DNA of 12,373 nt from an uncultured Collinsella sp. Lineage in GTDB: Bacteria > Actinomycetota > Coriobacteriia > Coriobacteriales > Coriobacteriaceae. The translations under genes were made by a program, and so were the position numbers. This document shows, piece after piece, positions 1 through 7,164 of this stretch. Position 1 is the stretch's first letter. Every line of letters starts with the position of its first letter. The stretch lies in the NCBI GenBank assembly GCA_900551205.1, contig URUW01000037.1, positions 1 through 12,373 of the forward strand, given 5' to 3'. Under the pieces are notes generated by a model. It was not told where the DNA came from. It saw only the letters and a list, made by a program, of their open reading frames with translations, and searched no databases.

Positions 1-8
1 GACGCTGC

Positions 9-106
9 AAACGCCCCTAAGCGGCAATCTGACGTTCAATCGTCGGTCGCGTACCGAAGTACGCTTCCCTCCTCTTTCACGTCACCTTGCTCGCCTAGGG
101 GCGTTT
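9..106. other. Long imperfect hairpin element (possible structured RNA or repeat)
   Basis: The 11-base arm AAACGCCCCTA (9-19) is exactly complementary to TAGGGGCGTTT (96-106). Further inside, TGACGT (30-35) pairs with ACGTCA (79-84), with additional short pairings between. At the centre GCGTAC-CGAA-GTACGC (49-64) forms a perfect six-pair hairpin with a CGAA tetraloop. The nesting of three paired blocks over about 100 bases is seen directly. No open frame of note lies here. The minus strand has a purine-rich AGAGGAGGGAAG stretch in the unpaired part (about 65-76). It could be a noncoding RNA, the leader of a gene left of the window, or a dispersed palindromic repeat. The strand of transcription cannot be decided. 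Confidence 0.4.
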
Positions 107-150
107 TCGCTGACGTATGCTCAGTCTGCAACTCAATTCAGCTCCAAGCA

Positions 151-190
151 AAAAGGCCGAAGTCCCGAAGGGTTTCGGCCTTTGTTTTTT
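151..190. terminator. Bidirectional rho-independent terminator
   Basis: AAAGGCCGAA (152-161) pairs with TTCGGCCTTT (174-183), and the loop has a small inner TCCC/GGG pairing. On the plus strand the stem is followed by GTTTTTT (184-190). On the minus strand it is followed by TTTTTGCTT. It lies 19 bases beyond the stop of the nucleoid-associated protein gene, so its main role is probably to end that leftward transcript, but it could equally end a rightward transcript from the 1-120 region. Confidence 0.85.
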
Positions 191-208
191 GCAGCGTCCA
201 GGCGCAGT

Positions 209-1213
209 TTATCGATTCTCGATGCTGCCGATGTTTTTGAGCTCGATGGAGATGAGGCCGTTGGGTTCGTTGACGAACTCGATGTACTCGGAGTTCGAGC
301 CCATCTCGGCCGGAAAGCTGATCTCGATGCCCGTGTCGGTACGAATCTTGTGGTTGCGCACGGCCGCACGCTCGACCTGCTTGCGCTCCACGGGCACACG
401 CTCGGGCACCTTCTCTTCGGTCAGCGCCGCACGTACGCTCTCCTTGATGACCGGTTCGTCCTCAAAGACCTCATCGACGATATCCCAAGGCGGAAGCTCC
501 TCGTCATCCTCGACCTTCTCGGCCACAGCGGCCTTAACCTTGGCGAGCGCCACGGCCGTATTGGCACCGTGCTCCTCGGCGACCTCCTCGACCACGCGCG
601 TCACGGTGTCGATGACCTCCTTGCCCGATACGCCCGTGTCGCACTGCAGCAGGCCATCGGGGATAAGCATACGGTCCTCGCCGGCAATCTTGCGCTTCTT
701 GTCCACGTAGCCGATCTCCATGGTACTCGCGCGCACGATGGCATAGCTCGGCACCTTTTGCGAGGGGTTCGGCAGAATGGCGTAGTGGCGCGCGATGTCG
801 TTGCGCACCTCTCCCTCCTCGCGGCCCACTTCGTGCATAAAAGCCTGCTTTGAGCCCAGCAGCATCACGGCAAACCAGCGGGCATCCTCATCGTCGTCAA
901 AATCGGCCACGAGCACGTCGGTGGACTCGGCTTTCTCGGCTTTGGTGAGCTCGGAGGAGATAAACTCTGCAATCTGCTGCGACAGTTCCACGAACTCGCG
1001 CTCGCCAAAGAAATAGCCCTTGAGCTCGCCGCCAAACGCAGAGTTCTCGGCAAATGTGGCGCGTTTATTGTCGGCCGAGGTACGTGCGCGGCGCAGATGC
1101 GTGGTCACGAAGTTGCGCACGGTGCGGCTCTCGATATCGAGCTCGCGCTGGCTCATAACGTTGACGGCAGAGTCAAAGTCCAGGATATGCAGAATCGCGT
1201 GATTGATTTTCAT
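209..1213 (-). CDS. 37-kDa nucleoid-associated protein (NA37, YejK/NdpA family)
   Basis: The protein of 334 residues matches the general layout of the NA37 family (E. coli YejK, about 335 residues), cytoplasmic proteins found on the nucleoid whose exact role is unclear. Family-like features are the opening MKINHAILHILD, a middle block with GELKGYFFGE and an aspartate-rich FDDDEDARWFAVMLL, and a C-terminal TGIEISFPAEM followed by a strand-rich end. The region around residues 210-255 is very acidic and probably a flexible linker. An upstream ATG at 1222 would add three residues (MPY), but its ribosome site would abut the start codon. The ATG at 1213 has GGA nine bases upstream and fits the family start better. 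It appears to be a single-gene unit ending at the 151-190 terminator. Family assignment is from recognition of the sequence, not a search. Confidence 0.85.
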   Translation of the reverse strand: MKINHAILHILDFDSAVNVMSQRELDIESRTVRNFVTTHLRRARTSADNKRATFAENSAFGGELKGYFFGEREFVELSQQIAEFISSELTKAEKAESTDVLVADFDDDEDARWFAVMLLGSKQAFMHEVGREEGEVRNDIARHYAILPNPSQKVPSYAIVRASTMEIGYVDKKRKIAGEDRMLIPDGLLQCDTGVSGKEVIDTVTRVVEEVAEEHGANTAVALAKVKAAVAEKVEDDEELPPWDIVDEVFEDEPVIKESVRAALTEEKVPERVPVERKQVERAAVRNHKIRTDTGIEISFPAEMGSNSEYIEFVNEPNGLISIELKNIGSIENR

Positions 1214-1251
1214 ATACGGCATTCCGTTCTAGATCGATTTCGGCACGAACC

Positions 1252-1280
1252 AGTATAGCGGTCGAGCCCTCCCCAAGCGC
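1252..1280 (-). promoter_or_regulatory. Candidate promoter of the nucleoid-associated protein gene
   Basis: Reading leftward, a good -10 box TATACT (1252-1257) lies about 38 bases upstream of the chosen start at 1213. At the -35 distance there is only a weak CGCTTG-like hexamer (about 1274-1279), so this call rests on the -10 box and its position. Confidence 0.4.
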
Positions 1281-1287
1281 ATCGAAG

Positions 1288-1322
1288 ATTGGTACATCGG
1301 GGACAGGTTGCTTTGCACCAAT
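1288..1322. repeat. REP-like palindromic repeat, copy 1
   Basis: ATTGGTaCA (1288-1296) pairs with TGCACCAAT (1314-1322) around the core GGGGACAGGTTGCTTTGCAC (1299-1318). The core plus CCAA is repeated with one difference at 2525-2547, in the same orientation, on the other side of the DUF2974 gene. Short, partly palindromic intergenic sequences with a conserved GG-rich loop are typical of REP-type elements, but no transposase is present here. It begins directly beyond the stop codon of the DUF2974 gene (1325-1327). Confidence 0.6.
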
Positions 1323-1324
1323 GG

Positions 1325-2485
1325 CTAGCGCAGGAGCTCGGACTGCCAAGCCTCGAGCTGTTCTGCCAAACTCTTGCCGGCAGCGGGCATGTCGATCTGG
1401 GGTCGCTTGGGCAGCAGTGCGCATTTAAGGATTGCCACGATGGTCTGCGAGACAAAGCGTCGCGTATCCTTGTCAAAGCCTTGCGCAGCCTGGAGCATCA
1501 CGGGCAGGCTCTCGCGCAGATTCCCAGCGATATCCGCAAACCGCTCAGCACCCGTAGCCTCAAACACGGAGAACAACGCATCTACAAAACGCTCGCGCTC
1601 GCTAGGCGACACTGCAAGCAGCATCTCGCGAATAGAGCCATCAACGTATCGAGCACCGGCGGACAGGCGCTCACAGTACACGAAGTCGCGACCATCAACC
1701 ACCCAGCTAAAGGGATTGTGTTGCAGCAGGCTGAACTCGGTGCTCTCAACGATGGCATAGTCCTCCTGTGTCTCGAACATCATGCCAAAGATCGACGACC
1801 GAGGTAGCGTCTTGTCGATTCGACCGGAAAGATCGGCAAAAGCCTTGCCGTTCAGAAACTCCTCGACGAAGCCCGGACCATCATGGGAATACGCCCGCTC
1901 GATTCGCCCGCGGGCGGCATCGGAGCACATCGCCGCACCGTACACCGCAAGGTTTCCACCCTTGGAATGACCTCCGCACAAAAGCGGCCCACCAATCGCA
2001 TCCGCCGCCTCGTCCACATAACGCGCCGCGGATTCCTGGGCCGGCACAGGACACCGGAACGCCATGTTAAAGTCCTCTTTCCAGCCCACAATCGTGCTGT
2101 CGGTCCCCCGGAAGGAAAGATAACTAAACCCCGCCGGAAATCGGAACGTCATGGCTGCAAACTGCTCTGTCGCCACCACATCGCTCACGGCACGATAGCC
2201 GCAAACGCGCACGCCACGGTAACGAGGGCTTGCTGCCACGGCCTCCAACAAGGCCCTGCTCCCCTCTGGGTCCCACAAGTCACCAATCATGTCCCGGTAG
2301 TACTCGGCACGCAGCAACTCGCGTACGTCTAGGCCCTGCCAGTTCGTCAGCTCCGCCATATCACCCGGCAAACGCAAATAGGACAACCACGCAAAGACCA
2401 GGCTATCCACCGCGCAGAACGACCGCTCCTCAAACGGATCAAACGCCGTCTGGGCATATGTCAAAAAATTAGGCGAATCCGACAT
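1325..2485 (-). CDS. DUF2974-type alpha/beta-hydrolase fold protein
   Basis: This 386-residue protein has the hallmarks of the DUF2974 (Mbeg1-like) family of lipase-like alpha/beta hydrolases. The nucleophile elbow is GGHSKGGNLA at residues 171-180 with Ser174, preceded by the strand SYLSFRGTDS (121-130). DGPGF (202-206) and HNPFSW (256-261, His256) are the likely positions of the remaining catalytic residues. No signal peptide or membrane segment is seen, so it is probably cytoplasmic. The substrate is unknown. The frame stays open upstream to 2689, but that extension runs antisense across the ldh 3' end and is proline/serine-rich nonsense; the ATG at 2485 is preceded by GGGAGG, though closely spaced (about three bases). 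It is separated from ldh by a terminator, so it likely has its own promoter. Both flanks carry a REP-like repeat. Confidence 0.85.
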   Translation of the reverse strand: MSDSPNFLTYAQTAFDPFEERSFCAVDSLVFAWLSYLRLPGDMAELTNWQGLDVRELLRAEYYRDMIGDLWDPEGSRALLEAVAASPRYRGVRVCGYRAVSDVVATEQFAAMTFRFPAGFSYLSFRGTDSTIVGWKEDFNMAFRCPVPAQESAARYVDEAADAIGGPLLCGGHSKGGNLAVYGAAMCSDAARGRIERAYSHDGPGFVEEFLNGKAFADLSGRIDKTLPRSSIFGMMFETQEDYAIVESTEFSLLQHNPFSWVVDGRDFVYCERLSAGARYVDGSIREMLLAVSPSERERFVDALFSVFEATGAERFADIAGNLRESLPVMLQAAQGFDKDTRRFVSQTIVAILKCALLPKRPQIDMPAAGKSLAEQLEAWQSELLR

Positions 2486-2515
2486 GGCCCTCCCATCAAC
2501 TATGGTGCATTGGGA

Positions 2516-2547
2516 TGGTGCGTTGGGGTCAGGTTGCTTTGCACCAA
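2516..2547. repeat. REP-like palindromic repeat, copy 2
   Basis: TGGTGC (2516-2521) pairs with GCACCA (2541-2546). The interior GGGGTCAGGTTGCTTTGCAC (2525-2544) differs from copy 1 by a single base (T for A at the fifth position). A further TGGTGC occurs at 2503-2508, so the left arm may be partly duplicated. The right end merges into the A-run that serves as the T-tract of the ldh terminator. Confidence 0.6.
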
Positions 2548-2581
2548 AAAGGCGCCCGGGCCGTGTGGACCCGGACGCCTT
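2546..2581 (-). terminator. Terminator of ldh
   Basis: On the minus strand AAGGCG-x-CCGGG pairs with CCCGG-x-CGCCTT (plus-strand arms 2549-2559 and 2571-2581, one mismatch), followed by TTTTT (2550-2546). It lies about 30 bases past the ldh stop codon, the expected place. Confidence 0.8.
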
Positions 2582-2612
2582 CATTGTAGCTTTTCGCTCT
2601 GGCGAGCTCGAT

Positions 2613-3563
2613 TTAGCAGGAGAAGTCGACGCTGTCGATGATGTCCTTGAGGGCCTTGGCGGAGGCGGTAAGCTCATGCTGCTCGTCATCGTTCAGCGGC
2701 ACGGGAACGCGGCAGACAACGCCGTCACGGCCAACGACGGTCGGCATGGAGATGGCAAGGTCGGACAGGCCATACTCGCCCACCATGAGCGAGGAGACGG
2801 GCAGAACGGTCTGCTCATCGCGCATGACAGCGGTGCAGATGCGCTTGACGGCCATGGCGACACCGTAGTAGGTGGCGTGCTTCTTCTCAATGATGGTGTA
2901 AGCGGAGTTCTTGACGTCCTCGGCGATGCGCTTCTCGGCAGCCTCATGCTCCAGATGGCCGTGAAGCTCGCAGAAGGTGTTCAGCGGCACGCCGGCAACC
3001 TGAGCGCTGGACCAAGCGACAAACTCGGAGTCGCCGTGCTCACCCATGACATAGGCCTGGACATCGCGCGGGTCAACCTCGACGTGGGCACCAAGCATCT
3101 GCTGCAGACGGCCGGTGTCGAGTACAGTGCCCGAACCGATGACGTGACCCTCGGGCAGGCCGGACATCTTGATGGCGGCGTAGGTCAGAACGTCGACCGG
3201 GTTGGAGACGATGAGCAGAATGCCGTCGAAGCCAGACTTCTTAATCTCGGGAATAATGGACTTAAAGATGCTGACGTTCTTGTTGACCAGGTCCAGGCGG
3301 GTCTCACCGGGCTTCTGGGCAGCGCCAGCGGTGACGACGATCATGGCAGCGTCGGCGACATCGGAATAATCGCCGGCGTAGATCTTCATCGGCTCGGCAA
3401 ACGTCATGCCGTGCGCGATATCCAGGGCCTCACCCTCGGCGCGGTTCTTGTCCACGTCGATGAGGACCATCTCGGAGAACAGACCACTCTGCATCAACGC
3501 AAACGCCGAAGACGAGCCGACGAAACCGCAGCCGACAATAGCGACCTTCTTCTCATTAACCAT
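2613..3563 (-). CDS. ldh: L-lactate dehydrogenase
   Basis: This 316-residue protein reduces pyruvate to L-lactate with NADH, the redox-balancing step of sugar fermentation, in the cytoplasm. The Rossmann motif GCGFVGS is at residues 11-17, with the NAD-ribose aspartate at Asp36 (LIDVD). The substrate-specificity loop AAQKPGETRLDL (81-92) has Gln83 and Arg89, which distinguishes lactate from malate dehydrogenases (malate enzymes have Arg at the Gln position). VSNPVD is at 119-124, LDTGR with the substrate arginine at 148-152, and GEHGDSE with the catalytic histidine at 174-180 (His176). Length is normal for the family. The ATG at 3563 follows GGGAG with seven bases spacing. It is an apparent single-gene unit with a terminator behind it. 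A hairpin 21 bases upstream of the start and paired repeats further up (3726-3766) may regulate it. Confidence 0.95.
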   Translation of the reverse strand: MVNEKKVAIVGCGFVGSSSAFALMQSGLFSEMVLIDVDKNRAEGEALDIAHGMTFAEPMKIYAGDYSDVADAAMIVVTAGAAQKPGETRLDLVNKNVSIFKSIIPEIKKSGFDGILLIVSNPVDVLTYAAIKMSGLPEGHVIGSGTVLDTGRLQQMLGAHVEVDPRDVQAYVMGEHGDSEFVAWSSAQVAGVPLNTFCELHGHLEHEAAEKRIAEDVKNSAYTIIEKKHATYYGVAMAVKRICTAVMRDEQTVLPVSSLMVGEYGLSDLAISMPTVVGRDGVVCRVPVPLNDDEQHELTASAKALKDIIDSVDFSC

Positions 3564-3584
3564 TAGAAACTCCCATCTCGCTCC

Positions 3585-3620
3585 ACAAACAAACCGCCCG
3601 GGAACGACCCCGAGCGGCTT
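3585..3620 (-). terminator. Terminator-like hairpin in the ldh leader (possible attenuator)
   Basis: On the minus strand CCGC-x-CGGG and CCCG-x-GCGG form a stem (plus-strand arms 3594-3602 and 3609-3617, one internal mismatch) followed by the interrupted T-tract GTTTGTTTG. It sits 145 bases past the aminotransferase stop but only about 21 bases before the ldh start codon. It may simply end the aminotransferase transcript, but there is no room for an ldh promoter after it, so transcripts reaching ldh probably cross it. Confidence 0.5.
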
Positions 3621-3725
3621 GTCGTAATCCCAATATATCCAATCGGGACTTTGATTATGCTCCTATTCGCAGCCAAATATCGACCGTTTACCGAAATTAT
3701 TTGCAGGATTCGTAAAATAACTGCA

Positions 3726-3766
3726 CGAAATCGGTTTCGAGCTATTGACGCACCGAAATAGGTTTC
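3726..3766. promoter_or_regulatory. Paired CGAAATNGGTTTC repeats upstream of ldh
   Basis: CGAAATCGGTTTC (3726-3738) and CGAAATAGGTTTC (3754-3766) match at 12 of 13 bases, with starts 28 bases apart. The first extends to a palindrome CGAAA-TCGG-TTTCG. A partial copy ACCGAAAT occurs near 3690. They lie between the aminotransferase stop (the second copy touches the stop codon) and ldh, so they could be operator sites for ldh. The regulator is unknown, and I could not recognise them as Rex or CcpA sites. Confidence 0.3.
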
Positions 3767-4929
3767 TAATACAGGCCCGCCTCGCGAATGGCCTCGACAG
3801 CCAAAGCGATCTGATCGGGCGGCAGCACCAGCGCCATGCGCACGTGCCCCTCACCCGAAGGGCCAAAGCTCGCGCCCGGCGTCACCACAACGCCGGCCTT
3901 CTCCATGAGCTCCTCGCAAAACGCCATGGAATCGGTGCGACCACCGGGAAGCTTGGCCCACACAAACATGGAGCCATGCGCGTTGGGACGCTCCCAGCCC
4001 AAGCCCTCAAGACCGTCGCACAGGGCATCGCGGCGCACCTGGTACTTCAGACGCTGCGCCTCGACCTCATCGCGCGGACCGTTGAGGCACGCGATGGCAG
4101 CCTTCTGGATCGGGAAGAACATACCGAAGTCGATCTGGCCGCGCAGCTTGGCAAAAGCCGAGACCACATCCTCGCGACCGACCAAAAAGCCGATGCGCGC
4201 GCCGGTGACGTTAAACGACTTAGAGAGCGAAAAGAACTCAACGCCCACCTCGAGCGCGCCGGGATACTGCAAAAAGCTTCCGCCCGGCTCGCCGTCGAAC
4301 ACGATGTCGGAGTACGCGTTGTCATGGACGATGAGCAGGTCGTGCTCGCGAGCAAAGGCGATAATCTCCTCGTAGACCTCGGGCGTGCCCACCGAGCCGA
4401 CCGGGTTCGCGGGCAGCGACACGATCATATACTTGGCACGATCGGCAACCTCAGGATCGATACCCGCCACATAGGGCAGGTAATTATGCTCGGCGACCAA
4501 CGGATAGTACTCGAGCTTGGCATCGGCGATCTTGGCACCCGCCTCAAAGACCGGGTAGCACGGATCGGGAACCAGGATGGTGTCACCAGGATCGAGCAGG
4601 GCCAGGCCCAAATGGCCCACGCCCTCCTGCGTGCCGTTGCACGACTGCACCATGGACGGCGTAATGCCCGAAACGCCAAAGCGACGCTCATAGTAATCGC
4701 ACACGGCTTGCTTGAGCTCGGGCAGGTCGCGCAGGGCGTACTTCCACATCTCGGGGTCCTGGGCCGCCTGCGTGAGCGCCTCGACCACGTGGTCGTACGG
4801 CTTAAAGTCGGGCGTGCCCACGCTCATGTTGTAAATGGTCTTGCCCTGGGCCTTAAGCGCAAGAAGCTTGTTGTTGAGCGAGGCGAAGACCTCCGCGCCA
4901 AAGCGGTCGAGACGCTGCGATGCCTGCAT
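3766..4929 (-). CDS. Class I/II pyridoxal-phosphate aminotransferase
   Basis: This 387-residue fold-type I PLP enzyme moves an amino group between an amino acid and a 2-oxo acid. Visible features are the N-terminal SVGTPDF (36-42), ASN/Pro motif ANPVG (174-178), DNAYSD with the PLP-ring aspartate and tyrosine (Asp203, Tyr206), the Schiff-base lysine in SLSKSFNVTGARIGF (Lys237, phosphate-binding Arg245), and the carboxylate-binding arginine in GHVRMAL (Arg364). The overall pattern resembles LL-diaminopimelate or alanine-type aminotransferases; substrate cannot be fixed from sequence alone, so no symbol is given. The frame is open to 4992, but the longer form would translate the terminator stem. 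ATG 4929 has AAAGGTGG seven bases upstream. It lies between nadE and ldh but seems separately transcribed. Confidence 0.9.
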   Translation of the reverse strand: MQASQRLDRFGAEVFASLNNKLLALKAQGKTIYNMSVGTPDFKPYDHVVEALTQAAQDPEMWKYALRDLPELKQAVCDYYERRFGVSGITPSMVQSCNGTQEGVGHLGLALLDPGDTILVPDPCYPVFEAGAKIADAKLEYYPLVAEHNYLPYVAGIDPEVADRAKYMIVSLPANPVGSVGTPEVYEEIIAFAREHDLLIVHDNAYSDIVFDGEPGGSFLQYPGALEVGVEFFSLSKSFNVTGARIGFLVGREDVVSAFAKLRGQIDFGMFFPIQKAAIACLNGPRDEVEAQRLKYQVRRDALCDGLEGLGWERPNAHGSMFVWAKLPGGRTDSMAFCEELMEKAGVVVTPGASFGPSGEGHVRMALVLPPDQIALAVEAIREAGLY

Positions 4930-4947
4930 GGTGCCACCTTTCGATAT

Positions 4948-4979
4948 AAAAAACGCGGCGCTCCGACAAGAGCGCCGCG
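4948..4979 (-). terminator. Strong terminator hairpin after nadE, abutting the aminotransferase leader
   Basis: A perfect ten-pair GC-rich stem (plus-strand arms 4954-4963 and 4970-4979, loop CGACAA) is followed on the minus strand by TTTTTT (4953-4948). It is a textbook intrinsic terminator for nadE. Only 18 bases separate its T-tract from the aminotransferase start codon at 4929, and these contain that gene's ribosome site, so it could also act as an attenuator for the aminotransferase. Confidence 0.85.
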
Positions 4980-5005
4980 CGATACGGGCCATCAGATTGC
5001 AAAAG

Positions 5006-5018
5006 TGTAACGCTTACA
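5006..5018. promoter_or_regulatory. Palindrome TGTAACGCTTACA, candidate operator
   Basis: TGTAA-CGC-TTACA is a perfect inverted repeat with a three-base centre, 30 bases beyond the nadE stop and about 77 bases before the aminotransferase start. The placement suits an operator controlling the aminotransferase. The binding regulator is not identified. Confidence 0.35.
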
Positions 5019-5047
5019 ACCCCCGTACTGGTTCAATTTAGCCAACC

Positions 5048-7048
5048 TTAGTCAATCGGATTGAGCGCATCGATCTGCGCAAGCCACAGACGCGAGCTGG
5101 CGTCACTCGGCATACGCCAATCGCCACGCGGGCTGAGCGTCACCGAGCCCACCTTGGGACCGTCGGGCAGGCAGCTTCGCTTAAACTGCTGGGCAAAGAA
5201 GCGGCGGTAGAACGTACGCAGCCACGTGTGGACGGTCTTGGCGTCGTAGACGCCCTCGAAGCTCTTGAGCGCCATGCGGTAGATCTTGCCCGGCTCAAAG
5301 CCAAAACGTAGCAGGTAGTAGAGGAAGTAGTCGTGCAGCTCGTACGGGCCCACCAAATCCTCAGTCTTCTGCGCAATCTCGCCGTCGCCCGTGGGCGGCA
5401 GAAGCTCGGGAGATACCGGCGTATCGAGGATATCGAGCAAGACCTCGGCAATACGCCCGCCAAAGACATCAGCCGCATAGCGCACCAGATGGCGCACAAG
5501 CGTCTTGGGCACGCTCGCGTTGACGGCGTACATGCTCATGTGGTCGCCGTTATAGGTAGCCCAGCCGAGCGCCAGCTCCGACAGATCGCCCGTACCGATG
5601 ACAAAACCGCCGGCCTGGTTGGCTAGGTCCATCAGAATCTGCGTACGCTCGCGCGCCTGGCTGTTCTCGTAGGTCACGTCCTGTACGGCCGGATCGTGCT
5701 CGATATCCTTAAAGTGCTGCTCCACGGCCGCATGAATCGAAACCTCGCGGAAACTCACACCCAGGTCGCGAGCAAGCGACTCGGCATTGGACTTGGTGCG
5801 GTGCGTCGTGCCAAAGCCGGGCATGGACACGGCCGTGATACCGGTGCGCAGCAGCCCCAGTGCATCGAAGGCGCGCACGGTCACAAGCAGTGCCAGCGTG
5901 GAGTCCAGGCCGCCCGAAAGACCGATGACAGCCGCCTTGGTACCCGTATGGGCAAGGCGGGTCTTGAGGCCGGCGGTCTGCAGGTCGAGGATGGTCTCGC
6001 AGCGCTCGGCCAGATCACCGTGGTCGGCCGGCACAAAAGGCGCGCGAGGGAAAACGCGGTCGATATCAAGCGCATCGCGAAGAACAGGATCCTTCGCAAG
6101 CACGCCCTCAAACGAAAACTCAACGGTCGTGGCCTCCGGCGCATCGTCCGCGCGCGTCCACGTCGTCGAGCGACGGCGCTCGGCAACCAGGCGGTCAAGA
6201 TCAACGTCGGCGATGGCCATATCGCAGGTAAGCAGTTTGGTCGCGGCGAGCTTGGATCCGTTTTCGTAGACGAGGTTCTCGCCCGCAAAGACCATATCGG
6301 TCGTGGACTCGCCCTCGCTCGCGTCCGCGTAGGCATAGGCGCAGTACAGGCGCGCGCTCTGGTTGGAGATAAGGCTGCGGCGGTAATCTGCCTTACCGAT
6401 AATCTCGTCCGAGGCCGACGGGTTGAGAATCACCGTCGCACCGGCAAGCGCCATCTCGGTCGAAGGGGGTGCCGGCACCCACAGGTCCTCGCACACCTCG
6501 ACACCCAGCACCATATCCTCGGCGCCTTCATCACAGCAGCGGTAGACAAGCCCCGAACCCAGCGGAACCGGACCCTGACCGGCAAACTCGACCCACACAG
6601 GATCTGCGGGCGCCGGAGCAAACCAGCGGCACTCGTAGAACTCGCCATAGTTGGGCAGATACTTCTTGGCCGTGAGGCCCAAAAGCTCGCCCGCGCAGCA
6701 CACGGCGGCGCAGTTGTAGATATTCTCGGCAACCGCAACGGGAAGACCGATGGTAAAGACAATCGACAGCTCACGAGTCTCGTCGAGGATATGCACCAGA
6801 GCAGCCTCACAGGCATGCAGCAGCGTGCGGTTATGGAACAGATCAGCCGCGGTATAGCCGGTCAGGTTAAGCTCGGGCAACACCAACGCGCGAACGCCAC
6901 GCCCGGCAGCATCGCGAACAGCCGCCAGCGCAACCTCGACATTGCCCTCGACATCGGCGACGCGAATCTGCGGCGATGCCGCCGCAACCCGCAGAAAGCC
7001 GTCGTTCTTATTAGCCGAAACGCAGCATTGCCTTGTTGATCTGGACAC
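5048..7048 (-). CDS. nadE: Glutamine-dependent NAD+ synthetase
   Basis: This 666-residue two-domain enzyme makes NAD+ from deamido-NAD+, ATP and glutamine, the last step of NAD synthesis, in the cytoplasm. The N-terminal nitrilase-like glutaminase domain (about 18-290) has the triad Glu59 (LVLPELNLTGY), Lys128 (TAKKYLPNYGEFYE) and Cys186 (GVEVCEDLW). The C-terminal synthetase domain carries the ATP-pyrophosphatase loop VIGLSGGLDST (374-384) and GTGDLSELALGWATYNGDH further on. The start is inferred as GTG at 7048, with AAGGGG six bases upstream. No in-frame ATG exists before the conserved glutaminase start, and the first dozen or so residues look non-conserved. Its length is typical of the bacterial glutamine-dependent form. 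It is followed by the 4948-4979 terminator. The promoter is probably within 7049-7150, but I see no convincing -35/-10 pair. Confidence 0.95.
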   Translation of the reverse strand: MSRSTRQCCVSANKNDGFLRVAAASPQIRVADVEGNVEVALAAVRDAAGRGVRALVLPELNLTGYTAADLFHNRTLLHACEAALVHILDETRELSIVFTIGLPVAVAENIYNCAAVCCAGELLGLTAKKYLPNYGEFYECRWFAPAPADPVWVEFAGQGPVPLGSGLVYRCCDEGAEDMVLGVEVCEDLWVPAPPSTEMALAGATVILNPSASDEIIGKADYRRSLISNQSARLYCAYAYADASEGESTTDMVFAGENLVYENGSKLAATKLLTCDMAIADVDLDRLVAERRRSTTWTRADDAPEATTVEFSFEGVLAKDPVLRDALDIDRVFPRAPFVPADHGDLAERCETILDLQTAGLKTRLAHTGTKAAVIGLSGGLDSTLALLVTVRAFDALGLLRTGITAVSMPGFGTTHRTKSNAESLARDLGVSFREVSIHAAVEQHFKDIEHDPAVQDVTYENSQARERTQILMDLANQAGGFVIGTGDLSELALGWATYNGDHMSMYAVNASVPKTLVRHLVRYAADVFGGRIAEVLLDILDTPVSPELLPPTGDGEIAQKTEDLVGPYELHDYFLYYLLRFGFEPGKIYRMALKSFEGVYDAKTVHTWLRTFYRRFFAQQFKRSCLPDGPKVGSVTLSPRGDWRMPSDASSRLWLAQIDALNPID

Positions 7049-7164
7049 TGGAGGCCCCTTCTACCCTGAGATTCAGTCTAACGGACGTTCACATATCTCT
7101 AACTAGCCAAAGCAACCTCCCAGTTTACTGAGACGCTAACCTGTGCTAAGAGCATGTATTCCAA

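Noticed and set aside
2486..2689. Upstream extension of the DUF2974 gene
   Set aside because: The added residues are Pro/Ser/Thr-rich, cross the ldh terminator and run into the ldh 3' end in another frame. The ATG at 2485 fits the family start.
2484..3566. 360-codon open frame on the plus strand opposite ldh
   Set aside because: It lies fully antisense to a clear lactate dehydrogenase, with a composition dominated by Asp/Gly/Val/His/Leu typical of the reverse of GC-rich codons. No ribosome site or family match.
3745..5010. 421-codon plus-strand frame opposite the aminotransferase
   Set aside because: Antisense shadow of a gene with all catalytic residues in place; it also runs through a terminator stem.
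5696..7039. 447-codon plus-strand frame opposite nadE
   Set aside because: Antisense shadow in GC-rich coding DNA; Arg/His/Gly-rich and without recognisable motifs.
7049..7164. Promoter for nadE
   Set aside because: TTGCTT and several A/T-rich hexamers are present on the minus strand, but none pair at 16-18 bases with a reasonable -10, so no site is called.
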